A DNA stretch of 64,000 nucleotides from Photobacterium indicum (GTDB taxonomy: Bacteria > Pseudomonadota > Gammaproteobacteria > Enterobacterales > Vibrionaceae): contig NZ_PYOC01000017.1 in assembly GCF_003026215.1 (NCBI RefSeq), positions 1 through 64,000 on the forward strand. The letters are read 5' to 3'. Position 1 is the stretch's first letter; each line of letters begins with the position of its first letter. Under the pieces are notes generated by a model. The model was not told where the DNA came from, did no database searches, and worked only from the letters and a program-made list of their open reading frames with translations. Positions 55,708 through 63,646 of this stretch are shown one piece after another. A program made the translations under genes and the position numbers.

Positions 55708-55980
55708 TTATTGAGGCTTACACTTTTGGGTGTGAGCCTTTTTTATTTCCCGCTCTTTCATCGCCCTTTTTAACAGTAACTGCTGAGCGGCATATTTTTC
55801 ATTTTTACTTATACCGTTCGTTACCAAGGCTTTTAATTGCCCTTCAGATAACCGCTCTAACGCTTGTTCATCCACACTCCCTTGCAGCTTTGCTGTACAA
55901 CTCTTTAGCATCCATTGCTTCAAGTGATCTTTTATATTTATTCGTATCAAGTTTCCTAACAATCGTGACCTTTTCATCAT
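55708..55980 (-). CDS. Small hypothetical protein downstream of an AraC regulator
   Basis: The 90-aa basic, mostly helical protein (MMKRSRLLGNLIRINIKDHLKQWMLKS..., ending KKAHTQKCKPQ) has no transmembrane segment or motif I know. Support for it being real is a good AAAGG ribosome site seven bases before the start, a four-base gap from the AraC stop and an even amino-acid composition. Its 3' end lies inside the fis terminator hairpin. The function is unknown. Confidence 0.6.
   Translation of the reverse strand: MMKRSRLLGNLIRINIKDHLKQWMLKSCTAKLQGSVDEQALERLSEGQLKALVTNGISKNEKYAAQQLLLKRAMKEREIKKAHTQKCKPQ
55712..55746. terminator. Intrinsic terminator of dusB-fis
   Basis: The 10-bp stem AGGCTTACAC / GTGTGAGCCT (one G:U pair) is followed by TTTTTT. 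A smaller AAACC-GAAA-GGTTT hairpin just before it (55686-55699) overlaps the fis stop region. The end of the opposing small gene overlaps this terminator. Confidence 0.87.
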
Positions 55981-55984
55981 CGCT

Positions 55985-56782
55985 TTACCTTTCGCCTTGC
56001 TGGGTTAGTAGTTTCGAACGGTAAACTTCTGGTGTCATACCGGTTTGACGACGAAACATTTTTATAAATGAAGAGGCTTGGCTATAACCAAGGCTAAAAG
56101 CGACATCATTAATCGAATACTGCAATTTCAATAAATGCAGAGCATGAACCACCTTTAAGCGCTGTCGCCATTCATTAAAACTCATCTTCAACTCGCGCTG
56201 AAAACGACGGGTTAATGTACGCTCGGTGGAATACACCTGTTTAGCCCATTCCCCTAACGAGCGAGTATCAGCAGGATCGGCCTCCAGAGAGGCTAGAATG
56301 GGACTCAACAAAGTATCTGATGTAGTGGGTAGGAAGTTATCCATGCGCTTAGCAGAGGCTAGACGAGCAATCAGAACATCAGTCAGGCATTGATCTTGAT
56401 AGTTATCAACTGCCGCCACTTCTCGATGCACCAAATCATCGATAATTGCCTGCACTAAAGGGGATAATGCAATCATGCAAGCTTGCTGGGGCAACTGAGC
56501 CACAAGGTGCAGATTAATGTTAATCGCACAATATTCGATGTCTTTACGGTTATAAGCTCGGTGAACCACATTAGCAGGTGTCCAAATGGCGTACCCAGCA
56601 GGCGACACCATTTTCTGCCCTTCAACTTCCATCTCTAGTACACCATGTTTAATAAGGTGCACCTGCCCCCAGCGATGATGATGGGGCAAGGTTTCTGTGC
56701 CTGCGGCGATATGGAAATAATGAATAAAGACATCAGTGGGCAATTGCTCAACTAATTGGGGCATAAATTGTCGTTGATCCAT
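55985..56782 (-). CDS. AraC-family transcriptional regulator
   Basis: The 265-aa regulator has an N-terminal cupin (LPHHHRWGQVHLIKHGVLEMEVEG) and a C-terminal AraC/XylS double helix-turn-helix ending DVAFSLGYSQASSFIKMFRRQTGMTPEVYR. The cupin-type subgroup often controls a divergent exporter. The ATG at 56782 is chosen for ideal spacing to AAGGAGGA, and a start at 56863 would add 27 residues. It is divergent from the DMT exporter, which is its likely target. Confidence 0.88.
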   Translation of the reverse strand: MDQRQFMPQLVEQLPTDVFIHYFHIAAGTETLPHHHRWGQVHLIKHGVLEMEVEGQKMVSPAGYAIWTPANVVHRAYNRKDIEYCAININLHLVAQLPQQACMIALSPLVQAIIDDLVHREVAAVDNYQDQCLTDVLIARLASAKRMDNFLPTTSDTLLSPILASLEADPADTRSLGEWAKQVYSTERTLTRRFQRELKMSFNEWRQRLKVVHALHLLKLQYSINDVAFSLGYSQASSFIKMFRRQTGMTPEVYRSKLLTQQGER

Positions 56783-56878
56783 CATTCCTCCTTGTTCACA
56801 TGTACGTTGTCTGACACGGTCAATTGACTGTCTGGTTTGGCATATCAGGTTCTCTCCCGCCATGTAACACTCTCATTG

Positions 56879-56894
56879 GGTAAAACGTTTTACC
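56879..56894. promoter_or_regulatory. MalI-type operator in the araC/DMT intergenic region
   Basis: GGTAAAACGTTTTACC is a perfect 16-bp dyad. Its TAAAACGTTTTA core is identical to the sites at 60887-60904 and 60981-60992 in front of malX. It lies 42 bases upstream of the DMT gene start. A LacI-type protein, probably MalI, is inferred to bind. Confidence 0.65.
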
Positions 56895-56936
56895 TAACAG
56901 TTTGTAATCCCCCTACATCAATGAGAGAAAATTACT

Positions 56937-57899
56937 ATGACTGAACATCACTCAGGGAGTCGATACGCTAACTATCCGTTTATCGGCTTTATATTTCCCA
57001 TTTTAGCGGTTGCCATTTGGGCGACAAATGCCGTGGTTAGTAAAATGGCAACAGCCACAATTGAGCCTGGGGCTATTGCATTTTATCGCTGGTTTTTTGC
57101 TTTGCTGTTGCTCACACCCTTCTGCCTTACAACCGTTTATCGACAACGCCTGCAAATAAAAGCACACCTAACAAAACTAACTGTGCTGGCATCGCTCGGC
57201 ATGGTATTAAACCAAAGCTTGGCGTATTACGCGGCTTACACCACCAGCGCCACAAACATTGCGATTTTTCTTTCGCTAATGCCCTTATTTGGTCTGTTTC
57301 TCGCCGTGCCCCTGCTAGGCACGAAATTACGAATCCACACCTTAATTGGGGCATTAATATCATTCATTGGTTTGGTATACATGCTGAGTGAAGGCAACCC
57401 GAATCAATTACTGACACAAGGGTTAAAGCAAGGCGACATGCTTATGTTTGCTTCTAGTCTTTCTTATGCTTTGTATTCCGTATTTCTGAATCGCTGGAAG
57501 CTACCATTAACACCTTGGTGCGCCGTGTATTGCCAAGTATTTCTGGGTGCCTTGCTTCAACTGCCTTTATTGCTGAGTAGCGAGACAACAGCCATTTCAC
57601 TTAGCGCCTTACCTATGGTCGCATTTGCCGCATTTGCTGCCTCAATTATTGCGCCATGGTGCTGGCTAAAAGGGGTAACTCAAATTGGTGCAGCACGCTC
57701 AACCTTGTTCATGAATTTAGTACCGTTATTTACCGCCAGTATGAGTATTGTGATGCTGGGTGTTCATCCTAGTCAGTACCATCTCATTGGAGGGGGTATG
57801 GTATTGGTTGGGCTCACTCTGGCTCAAATGAAGCGAGTACCAACTGGAATGCTCGAGGTTAACTCTCCAATAAAACCTCAATCACCCAGTTTGAAGTAA
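56937..57899 (+). CDS. DMT-superfamily exporter (EamA domains)
   Basis: The 320-aa protein has ten hydrophobic segments in two EamA repeats (IFPILAVAIWATNAVVSKMATATIEPGAIAFYRWFFALLLL; DMLMFASSLSYALYSVFLNRWK). Such proteins export amino acids or related metabolites. The substrate is unknown. The ATG at 56937 follows GAGAGAAA. It is divergent from the AraC gene, with a MalI-like operator in its promoter region. Confidence 0.88.
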   Translation: MTEHHSGSRYANYPFIGFIFPILAVAIWATNAVVSKMATATIEPGAIAFYRWFFALLLLTPFCLTTVYRQRLQIKAHLTKLTVLASLGMVLNQSLAYYAAYTTSATNIAIFLSLMPLFGLFLAVPLLGTKLRIHTLIGALISFIGLVYMLSEGNPNQLLTQGLKQGDMLMFASSLSYALYSVFLNRWKLPLTPWCAVYCQVFLGALLQLPLLLSSETTAISLSALPMVAFAAFAASIIAPWCWLKGVTQIGAARSTLFMNLVPLFTASMSIVMLGVHPSQYHLIGGGMVLVGLTLAQMKRVPTGMLEVNSPIKPQSPSLK

Positions 57900-57939
57900 C
57901 ACCTTAAACCAAAAAGTAACAGTAGGTAGTCATAACAAC

Positions 57940-57975
57940 AGACTTAGCGTAGCAACTCTCAGCTACGCTAAATCT
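57940..57975. other. Hairpin between the DMT gene and malY
   Basis: The 10-bp stem TTAGCGTAGC / GCTACGCTAA, plus three more pairs after a mismatch, has an 8-nt loop between the convergent genes. There is no clear T-tract on either side. Confidence 0.55.
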
Positions 57976-58033
57976 AACGTATAAAAAGTAGGTAAGTATT
58001 TACTAACATTCAATTTTTTATAACTTAAATGTA

Positions 58034-59206
58034 TTACTGCCGAATCGTCTGCAATGCGGTAATCAGCGCTGCCACACCTGTTACAACTTTACTGCGGGGA
58101 CAGCCCACATTTAATCTGATGTACCCTTTACCTGCAGAGCCATAAGTATCACCTCGCATAATGGCCACTTTATGATCATTAATTAAAGTGCGCTGTAATT
58201 CATCCATATTGATATTCAGTGAATTCAAATCGATCCACGCTAAGTAAGTGCCGTCAGGTACTTGATAGTTAATAGTTGGAAATTCCAAGTTCAGTCGCTC
58301 GGCGACATACTCTAGATTTGCATGTAAATAGCCTTTCAATGCATCTAGCCACTCATCACCATGTTGATAGGCTGCGATATGCCCAATAACGCCCAAGATA
58401 GACGGGGAAGATAAGCCGTGCGCTGCCTTTAATTGCAGTAAAAAGGCTTCACGTGTTGCCTTATCAGGCATAAATGCATAGGAACCCGTCAGCGCGGGAA
58501 TATTGAAGGATTTAGAACCCGATGTGACCAGCGCCCAATCATTATCCATTGCAACCTCAGACCAAGGGATATATGAGGAATACGCAACATCCATATGAAT
58601 ATCATCAGAAATCACTTTTATGTTATGGCGCTGACAAATTTCTGCCATTCGCTCCAGCTCTATCTTCGTCCATACCCGTCCAGTAGGGTTTTGCGGGCTG
58701 CACAATAATAAAATTTTGCAATGGGGCAATGCCGCCTGCGCTTCAAATTGTGGCCAATCAATCTGATAACCCTCAGCTGTTTTTAATAATGGGCTTTCCA
58801 ACAACTGACGTTGGTTCGCCTTCAGCATATTGCCAAAGGCATCATAAGCCGGAGTGTGTGCTAACACACCGTCGCCTTGCTCAGACCAAATCTGCACCAA
58901 TTGAGAAATAATGTAGATCACCGAGGGTCCGTAAACCACCGATTCGACAGGCAACTGCACATTAAAACGTTTATCAAACCATCCAGTTATCGCCAGCTTA
59001 AAATCATCATGATTCCAGCGGCTATACCCTAAAACACCGTGTTCAAGACGTTGCTGTAATGCTTGCTGAATACATGGCGCAGTTTCAAAATCCATATCAG
59101 AAATAGTAAACGGCAATAAATCAGCTTGACCGAACCGGTCTTCGACATAATCCCACTGCGTACAATACGTACCATAGCGATTCACCGTGGTAGAAAAATC
59201 AAACAT
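58034..59206 (-). CDS. malY: MalY-type PLP-dependent C-S lyase/aminotransferase
   Basis: This 390-aa fold-type I PLP enzyme of the MalY/PatB group cleaves cystathionine in vitro and, in E. coli, antagonises MalT. FTISDMDFETAPCI is the conserved opening. SPQNPTGRVW and SGSKSFNIPALTGSYAF (PLP-binding Lys near 232) follow, then a C-terminal GYIRLNVGCPRS. It is downstream of malX in a malXY operon, separated by a hairpin. The name is by family and operon order; its role here is not proven. Confidence 0.92.
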   Translation of the reverse strand: MFDFSTTVNRYGTYCTQWDYVEDRFGQADLLPFTISDMDFETAPCIQQALQQRLEHGVLGYSRWNHDDFKLAITGWFDKRFNVQLPVESVVYGPSVIYIISQLVQIWSEQGDGVLAHTPAYDAFGNMLKANQRQLLESPLLKTAEGYQIDWPQFEAQAALPHCKILLLCSPQNPTGRVWTKIELERMAEICQRHNIKVISDDIHMDVAYSSYIPWSEVAMDNDWALVTSGSKSFNIPALTGSYAFMPDKATREAFLLQLKAAHGLSSPSILGVIGHIAAYQHGDEWLDALKGYLHANLEYVAERLNLEFPTINYQVPDGTYLAWIDLNSLNINMDELQRTLINDHKVAIMRGDTYGSAGKGYIRLNVGCPRSKVVTGVAALITALQTIRQ

Positions 59207-59227
59207 AACAAACCTTAAATTCAGAAA

Positions 59228-59254
59228 AGAAAAACGGGGAGCCAGGCTCCCCGT
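59228..59254 (-). terminator. Attenuator-like terminator between malX and malY
   Basis: On the minus strand, a perfect 9-bp stem ACGGGGAGC / GCTCCCCGT with a 3-nt loop is followed by TTTTCTTTT. It lies in the 65-base malX-malY gap, so it should reduce malY transcription relative to malX. Confidence 0.75.
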
Positions 59255-59271
59255 AATACAAGTCGGCGCGT

Positions 59272-60843
59272 TTATGCAGGCATTAAGCTTTGCATTTCAT
59301 TTTTCACCATATGAACTTGCGGTCCAATCACCACTTGTAGATTATGCTCATCTAGCTTCACGACCCCTAACGCACCATTGGCTTTCAGTACTGCATCGTT
59401 AACTAAAGACATATCTTTTACCGACATACGCAGGCGCGTAATGCAGTTATCTAACGCTAGAATATTATCTGCACCGCCCAGTGCTGCTAAAATAATATCG
59501 CCTTTGTAACCCAAGTTTTTATCGCCTGTTACAGCTGCTGCCAACTCGTCTTGCACTTCAACTTCACGACCCGGTGTTTTAAGGTTAAAGCGCGTGATTG
59601 CGAAACGGAAGATACTGTAATACATCGCAAACCAAATTGCCGCGACAACCGGTACCACATACCACTTCGTCGCTGTACCTTGCAGTACACCAAAGATTAA
59701 GAAGTCGATAATATTACCATCGGTATTACCAATAGTGACATCTAACAGCCCCATAACCATGAAACCGAAACCCGTTAAGATGGCATGAATGAAATACAGA
59801 ACTGGCGCAACAAATAGGAACAAGAACTCAAGCGGCTCAGTAATACCACCAACCCAACACGCCACCACACCCGATAACAACAATGCTTTTACTTTGCTGC
59901 GGTTTTCGGGGCGAGCACAGTGATACATAGCAAGTGCGGCACCCGGTAAGCCACCTAAGAATGTTGGCATTTTACCTTGCGACAAGAACGCTGTTGCCGT
60001 AGGAGAGAAACCATCGGTGGTTGAACAAGATAACTCAGAGTAGAAAATATTTAGTGCGCCGCTAACGCTCTCGCCACACACATCCATCGTGCCGCCCGCT
60101 TCAGTGAAACGAACCAGTGCCACTAAAATATGGTGCAAACCAACAGGCAATAATAGGCGTTCACCGGTACCAAATAAGAACGGACCAAAAGGGCCTGCAT
60201 GGGAAATAGCCGTACCAACACCGTTAATACCGGCTGCAAAGTAAGGCCAGATAAGGGGAACAACTAAACCGACAACGCCTAAAACAAGAGTGGTAATAAT
60301 AGGTACAAAGCGGGCGCCGCCAAAGAATGCTAATGCATCAGGCATCTTATAGGTATAAAAACGCGTATGCAGTTTTGCAACAATAATACCGACAATCACC
60401 GCACCGAGAATACCGGTATCAATCGAATCAATCCCAATAATCGACTTCACACCATATGCAGCTTCCTGTTCAGGGTTACCCAGTACATTAGCCACTGTCA
60501 GGTAGAAGTTAATCGATAAATTTAATGCCGCATAACCAACAAAACCAGCGAACGCGGCAACGCCTTTTTCTTCACGTGCCAAGCCTAATGGAATCGCAAC
60601 AGCAAACATCACTGGCAAGTAAATGAAGGCGACTAAGCCAATTTTTGTCATCCACATGAAGATAAGCTGCAGCACCATATTATCCAGCAATGGCATGCTT
60701 TCTTTTACTGCGCTGCTAGACAATGAACTGCCGACACCCAACAAGATACCGGAGAACGCAAGCAATGCGACTGGCAACATGAAGGTTTTACCGAGACTTT
60801 GAAAAAATTCCCAAAGTGTAGTTTTCTTGGAAGTCTGAGACAT
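59272..60843 (-). CDS. malX: PTS maltose/glucose-type IICB transporter MalX
   Basis: This 523-aa phosphotransferase-system permease has an EIIC membrane domain (about 1-430) with the block GTGERLLLPVGLHHILVALVRF. A C-terminal EIIB domain has its phosphorylated Cys near 468 in LDNCITRLRMSV. It would import and phosphorylate glucose-type sugars. E. coli MalX takes glucose and maltose, and the true substrate is uncertain. It is first gene of malXY, divergent from malI. Confidence 0.93.
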   Translation of the reverse strand: MSQTSKKTTLWEFFQSLGKTFMLPVALLAFSGILLGVGSSLSSSAVKESMPLLDNMVLQLIFMWMTKIGLVAFIYLPVMFAVAIPLGLAREEKGVAAFAGFVGYAALNLSINFYLTVANVLGNPEQEAAYGVKSIIGIDSIDTGILGAVIVGIIVAKLHTRFYTYKMPDALAFFGGARFVPIITTLVLGVVGLVVPLIWPYFAAGINGVGTAISHAGPFGPFLFGTGERLLLPVGLHHILVALVRFTEAGGTMDVCGESVSGALNIFYSELSCSTTDGFSPTATAFLSQGKMPTFLGGLPGAALAMYHCARPENRSKVKALLLSGVVACWVGGITEPLEFLFLFVAPVLYFIHAILTGFGFMVMGLLDVTIGNTDGNIIDFLIFGVLQGTATKWYVVPVVAAIWFAMYYSIFRFAITRFNLKTPGREVEVQDELAAAVTGDKNLGYKGDIILAALGGADNILALDNCITRLRMSVKDMSLVNDAVLKANGALGVVKLDEHNLQVVIGPQVHMVKNEMQSLMPA

Positions 60844-60886
60844 AATTGGCTACCTCTAACCTTTTTTTATTGTTGTAGGTACAATG

Positions 60887-60904
60887 TGATAAAACGTTTT
60901 ATCA
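60887..60904. promoter_or_regulatory. MalI operator near the malX start
   Basis: TGATAAAACGTTTTATCA is a perfect 18-bp dyad 44 bases upstream of the malX start. It shares the TAAAACGTTTTA core with three other sites in the window. Confidence 0.75.
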
Positions 60905-60980
60905 AAATTTTCAAAAAAAACGCCAACATAGATTAATAAGCCATCTTTGCCAGCGCTTTACTCATTCACTAAAATAATGA

Positions 60981-60992
60981 TAAAACGTTTTA
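60981..60992. promoter_or_regulatory. Second MalI operator in the malX/malI region
   Basis: The 12-bp core TAAAACGTTTTA is repeated between the malX-proximal and malI-proximal sites. Its flanks are GA and CC. Confidence 0.7.
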
Positions 60993-61083
60993 CCTACTAT
61001 TATTGTTACTTTGATCACGTAAATACCGCGACGTAAAACACATTATGTAAACTGTGATCCTGATAAGGTTATAGTTAAATAGA

Positions 61084-61095
61084 TATAACGTTTTA
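61084..61095. promoter_or_regulatory. MalI operator near the malI start
   Basis: TATAACGTTTTA differs from the core dyad at one base and lies about 54 bases upstream of the malI ATG. That position suits autorepression. Confidence 0.6.
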
Positions 61096-61148
61096 CTTCG
61101 TTATAATGCACCCTAAGCTGTGCTAATAAATTCCATAAGTTGTTGTTA

Positions 61149-62171
61149 ATGAGCCCTCGAAAAATAAAAATCACTGATGTTGCAGAGTACGCGGGGGTCT
61201 CGGTATCTACCGTGTCACTGGTATTAGGTAATAAAGGAAGGATATCTGAATCCACCATCAAAAAGGTCAATAAGGCCATTGATGAGCTCGGCTATGTGCG
61301 GAATAAAGCGGCGGCGAACCTGAGATCAAACCAATCAAACTTGATCGGCTTGATCCTGCGCGACATTACAGATCCTTTTTATACCGAAATTACAGCTGGG
61401 ATCAGTGAAGAGCTAGAAAAACACGGCTATATGCTATTTTTAGCACAGTGTGGCGACTCACCAGATAAGCTTTTAAAGTGTGTTCAATCGATGGTGCAGC
61501 AAAACGTCGCAGGCATTGCATTTAGCCCAGTAAGAGGCTCCACGCAACCGATTATCGACATGGCAGAGACCCACGAGGTACCGATCGTATGTGTGGCTCG
61601 TGCATCAGTCGAGTTCGATATTGATTACATCGGTCCTGATAATAGCCAGGCCTCTAAAATGGCAACCCAATATCTGATTGAGCAGGGGCACCGCCATATT
61701 GCCTATGTTGGCGGAAGCAGCGATTCACTGACTCGCGCAGAACGCATTGGTGGCTATTGCACAACCTTGATGCAATACGGCTTACCCTTCAAGAATGATT
61801 GGGTGCTTGAGTGTGGCAATTCACAGAAAGAAGCCGCTGAAGCCGTACAGTACCTATTAAACCACCAGCCAAAAATCACCGCTATCTTATGCCACCGCCC
61901 TGCTACAGCACTGGGTGCTATTTACGGCGTGCGCCGCGTAAATCGTAGTGTCGGCAAGGATAATTACATTGGCCAGCAAGTAGCATTGATCGGCTTTGAT
62001 GATGTACCCGAAGCAGAACTCACTCAGCCATCATTAACCTTTGTTACCTCACCTGCTAAAGAAATCGGTCAGCAAGCAGGCTTGCGTTTACTGGAAAGAA
62101 TGAAGAAAAATGCAGGTTCGGCACAAAGGGTGATTCTTTCCCCTACTTTGCTGAAACGTGAATCTGCCTGA
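61149..62171 (+). CDS. malI: LacI-family repressor MalI
   Basis: The 340-aa regulator has an N-terminal LacI helix-turn-helix (KIKITDVAEYAGVSVSTVSLVLGNKGRISESTIKKV) and a periplasmic-binding-like effector domain. MalI represses the divergent malXY operon in E. coli. Three TAAAACGTTTTA-type dyads in the shared promoter region support autorepression and malXY control. The ATG at 61149 is chosen, and a TTG three codons upstream is less likely. Confidence 0.93.
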   Translation: MSPRKIKITDVAEYAGVSVSTVSLVLGNKGRISESTIKKVNKAIDELGYVRNKAAANLRSNQSNLIGLILRDITDPFYTEITAGISEELEKHGYMLFLAQCGDSPDKLLKCVQSMVQQNVAGIAFSPVRGSTQPIIDMAETHEVPIVCVARASVEFDIDYIGPDNSQASKMATQYLIEQGHRHIAYVGGSSDSLTRAERIGGYCTTLMQYGLPFKNDWVLECGNSQKEAAEAVQYLLNHQPKITAILCHRPATALGAIYGVRRVNRSVGKDNYIGQQVALIGFDDVPEAELTQPSLTFVTSPAKEIGQQAGLRLLERMKKNAGSAQRVILSPTLLKRESA

Positions 62172-62217
62172 TGTATATAACATCAACTTATAACCATTTA
62201 TCTTTTGATGGCTGTAA

Positions 62218-62247
62218 AAAAAGCTTCGTAGAGACGAAGCTTTTTAT
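62218..62247. terminator. Bidirectional terminator between malI and ppnP
   Basis: The 12-bp perfect stem AAAAAGCTTCGT / ACGAAGCTTTTT with a 4-nt loop is flanked by A and T tracts, between the converging genes. Confidence 0.92.
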
Positions 62248-62291
62248 GATGCGATACCAAGTATTATACTTAGTCGATATAACACCAGAAA

Positions 62292-62573
62292 TTAAAGGTA
62301 GTCACACAGGTATGCCGTCGATGAGGTGATTTTTACCTCGAATGACGAATCGCCAGGTACTTCAAAATCATCCCCCGCATTGAATGTTTCCCATTCTACA
62401 TGGCCAGGTCGCTTCACATCCATTGAGCCTTTAACCACAGTCATTCGCTCGGGAGCAGCAGTACCAAACGTATATTCCCCAGCAGCCATAACACCAACAC
62501 TCGTTCGATCGCCTTGAGCTTCAAAACCGATTGATTTCACTTGGCCTTCAAAATATTCATTAACATTCAACAT
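62292..62573 (-). CDS. ppnP: Pyrimidine/purine nucleoside phosphorylase PpnP
   Basis: This 93-aa single-domain cupin of the YaiE/DUF1255 family phosphorolyses diverse nucleosides. MLNVNEYFEGQVKSIGFEAQGDRTSVGVMAAGEYTFGTAAPERMTVVKG and the FEVPGDSSFEVK block are diagnostic. The ATG at 62573 follows AGGGAAT. A start five codons upstream is less well placed. Confidence 0.93.
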   Translation of the reverse strand: MLNVNEYFEGQVKSIGFEAQGDRTSVGVMAAGEYTFGTAAPERMTVVKGSMDVKRPGHVEWETFNAGDDFEVPGDSSFEVKITSSTAYLCDYL

Positions 62574-62745
62574 GATATTCCCTATCATTTATTTTTTATT
62601 GACTGACTTTGAAGCTATCACAGTTTATACACCCAAGCTATCCCCTATGGAAAAGTAAGATCACGTTAATCATTAAATTTTTAGTGAAATATTCGTCACA
62701 TTAAAATATCTTATTTAACTCATCTCACGAATCCAAAGAGGCAGT

Positions 62746-62952
62746 ATGAAAAAGCAACTTTTATGTATCACATTAAGCTCTGTACTTTTAATGGGCTGCT
62801 CAGCGCAAGAGAAGCAAGGGATTAAAGATGGTTTTACTGAAATCGGCCATACCACCCGCGATGTCACCCGTGCAACTGGCCACTTTTTCCGTGATACCAC
62901 CAAAGATGTCATTGGCAATGCCAAAGAAGCGACGTCTTCCGAGGAAGAATGA
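62746..62952 (+). CDS. Small predicted lipoprotein
   Basis: The 68-aa protein has a lipoprotein signal peptide: the lipobox LMGC puts Cys18 as the lipidated residue. The mature part is charged and probably helical, with spaced threonine/glycine-rich segments (TEIGHTTRDVTRATGHFFRDTTKDVIGNAKEATSSEEE). I do not recognise the family. It stands alone between ppnP and zntR, with AGAGGCAGT before the ATG. Envelope localisation is inferred. Confidence 0.75.
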   Translation: MKKQLLCITLSSVLLMGCSAQEKQGIKDGFTEIGHTTRDVTRATGHFFRDTTKDVIGNAKEATSSEEE

Positions 62953-62986
62953 TAGAAAAAGCCGCACTTTGTACTCGATAATGTAT

Positions 62987-63412
62987 TTACTCTAATGCAG
63001 AGCAGCAATCTCGCTCATCAAGCGCCTCAAGGATAGAGCAGTGGCTGGCATCATCGTCAGCATGACCACAACAGGCATCATTGAGTTTCTTCAATGCGAC
63101 TCGAATTCGCGTTAATTCTGCGATTTTCACATCAACTTCATCCAACTTCGTTTGAGTGATGGCTTTTACCTCTGCGCAGCTATGCTGGCTGGCTTCTAGT
63201 CGAATACCCAACAGCTCGCGAATTTCATCTAAGCTCAATCCAATTGCTTTCGCTCTAATAATAAAATTTATGCGCGACAAGTTTTCTTCACTATATAAGC
63301 GATAACCGCTATTGCTACGTCCTGCGGGCTTCATTAAGCCATTTTTTTCATAAAACCGCAGTGTATCGTTACTTACCCCGCATAATTTTGCGAGCTGCCC
63401 AATCAAATACAT
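62987..63412 (-). CDS. zntR: MerR-family zinc-responsive regulator ZntR
   Basis: The 141-aa regulator has an N-terminal MerR helix-turn-helix (MYLIGQLAKLCGVSNDTLRFYEKNGLM), a dimerisation helix and a C-terminal metal loop. Cys79, Cys114, Cys115 and Cys125, with His117 nearby, match the zinc ligands of E. coli ZntR (79, 114, 115, 119, 124). The CCG...CSILE arrangement separates it from copper-responsive CueR. Two further C-terminal cysteines (136-137) may add binding capacity. The target efflux pump (zntA) is not in this window. It is divergent from purH. Confidence 0.92.
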   Translation of the reverse strand: MYLIGQLAKLCGVSNDTLRFYEKNGLMKPAGRSNSGYRLYSEENLSRINFIIRAKAIGLSLDEIRELLGIRLEASQHSCAEVKAITQTKLDEVDVKIAELTRIRVALKKLNDACCGHADDDASHCSILEALDERDCCSALE

Positions 63413-63469
63413 ATATCGACTCCGCTGTGCTTCTGTGATTTAGCAAGGTTAAAGAGAGTAAACAGCCAA

Positions 63470-63485
63470 GAGCAAACGTTTGCGT
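63470..63485 (+). promoter_or_regulatory. purH: PurR box upstream of purH
   Basis: GAGCAAACGTTTGCGT matches 14 of 16 bases of the PurR consensus ACGCAAACGTTTGCGT. It lies in the purH promoter region, consistent with purine repression. Confidence 0.85.
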
Positions 63486-63534
63486 CACTCCGAAATTAAT
63501 GTAAAATACGTACAACAGATGCTTCTACAGCTCA

Positions 63535-63561
63535 ATGAAAGCTTGGCTTTTTCAATTTTAG
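63535..63561 (+). other. Possible eight-codon leader reading frame before the purH hairpin
   Basis: ATG, seven codons (Lys, Ala, Trp, Leu, Phe, Gln, Phe) and TAG end five bases before the leader stem. There is no clear ribosome site, so it may be chance. Confidence 0.25.
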
Positions 63562-63565
63562 CCGA

Positions 63566-63615
63566 GGATATTTCCCAAGACTACCGACATCGTGCAGTTG
63601 TTTTGGGAAATATCC
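63566..63615 (+). promoter_or_regulatory. purH: Long-stem hairpin in the purH leader
   Basis: A perfect 13-bp stem GGATATTTCCCAA / TTGGGAAATATCC closes a 24-nt loop and ends 31 bases before the purH start. It is not followed by a T-tract, so it is not a simple terminator. A leader-RNA regulatory role is inferred. Confidence 0.55.
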
Positions 63616-63646
63616 TATTCACCGTGTATTTAGAGAGATGGTAGCA

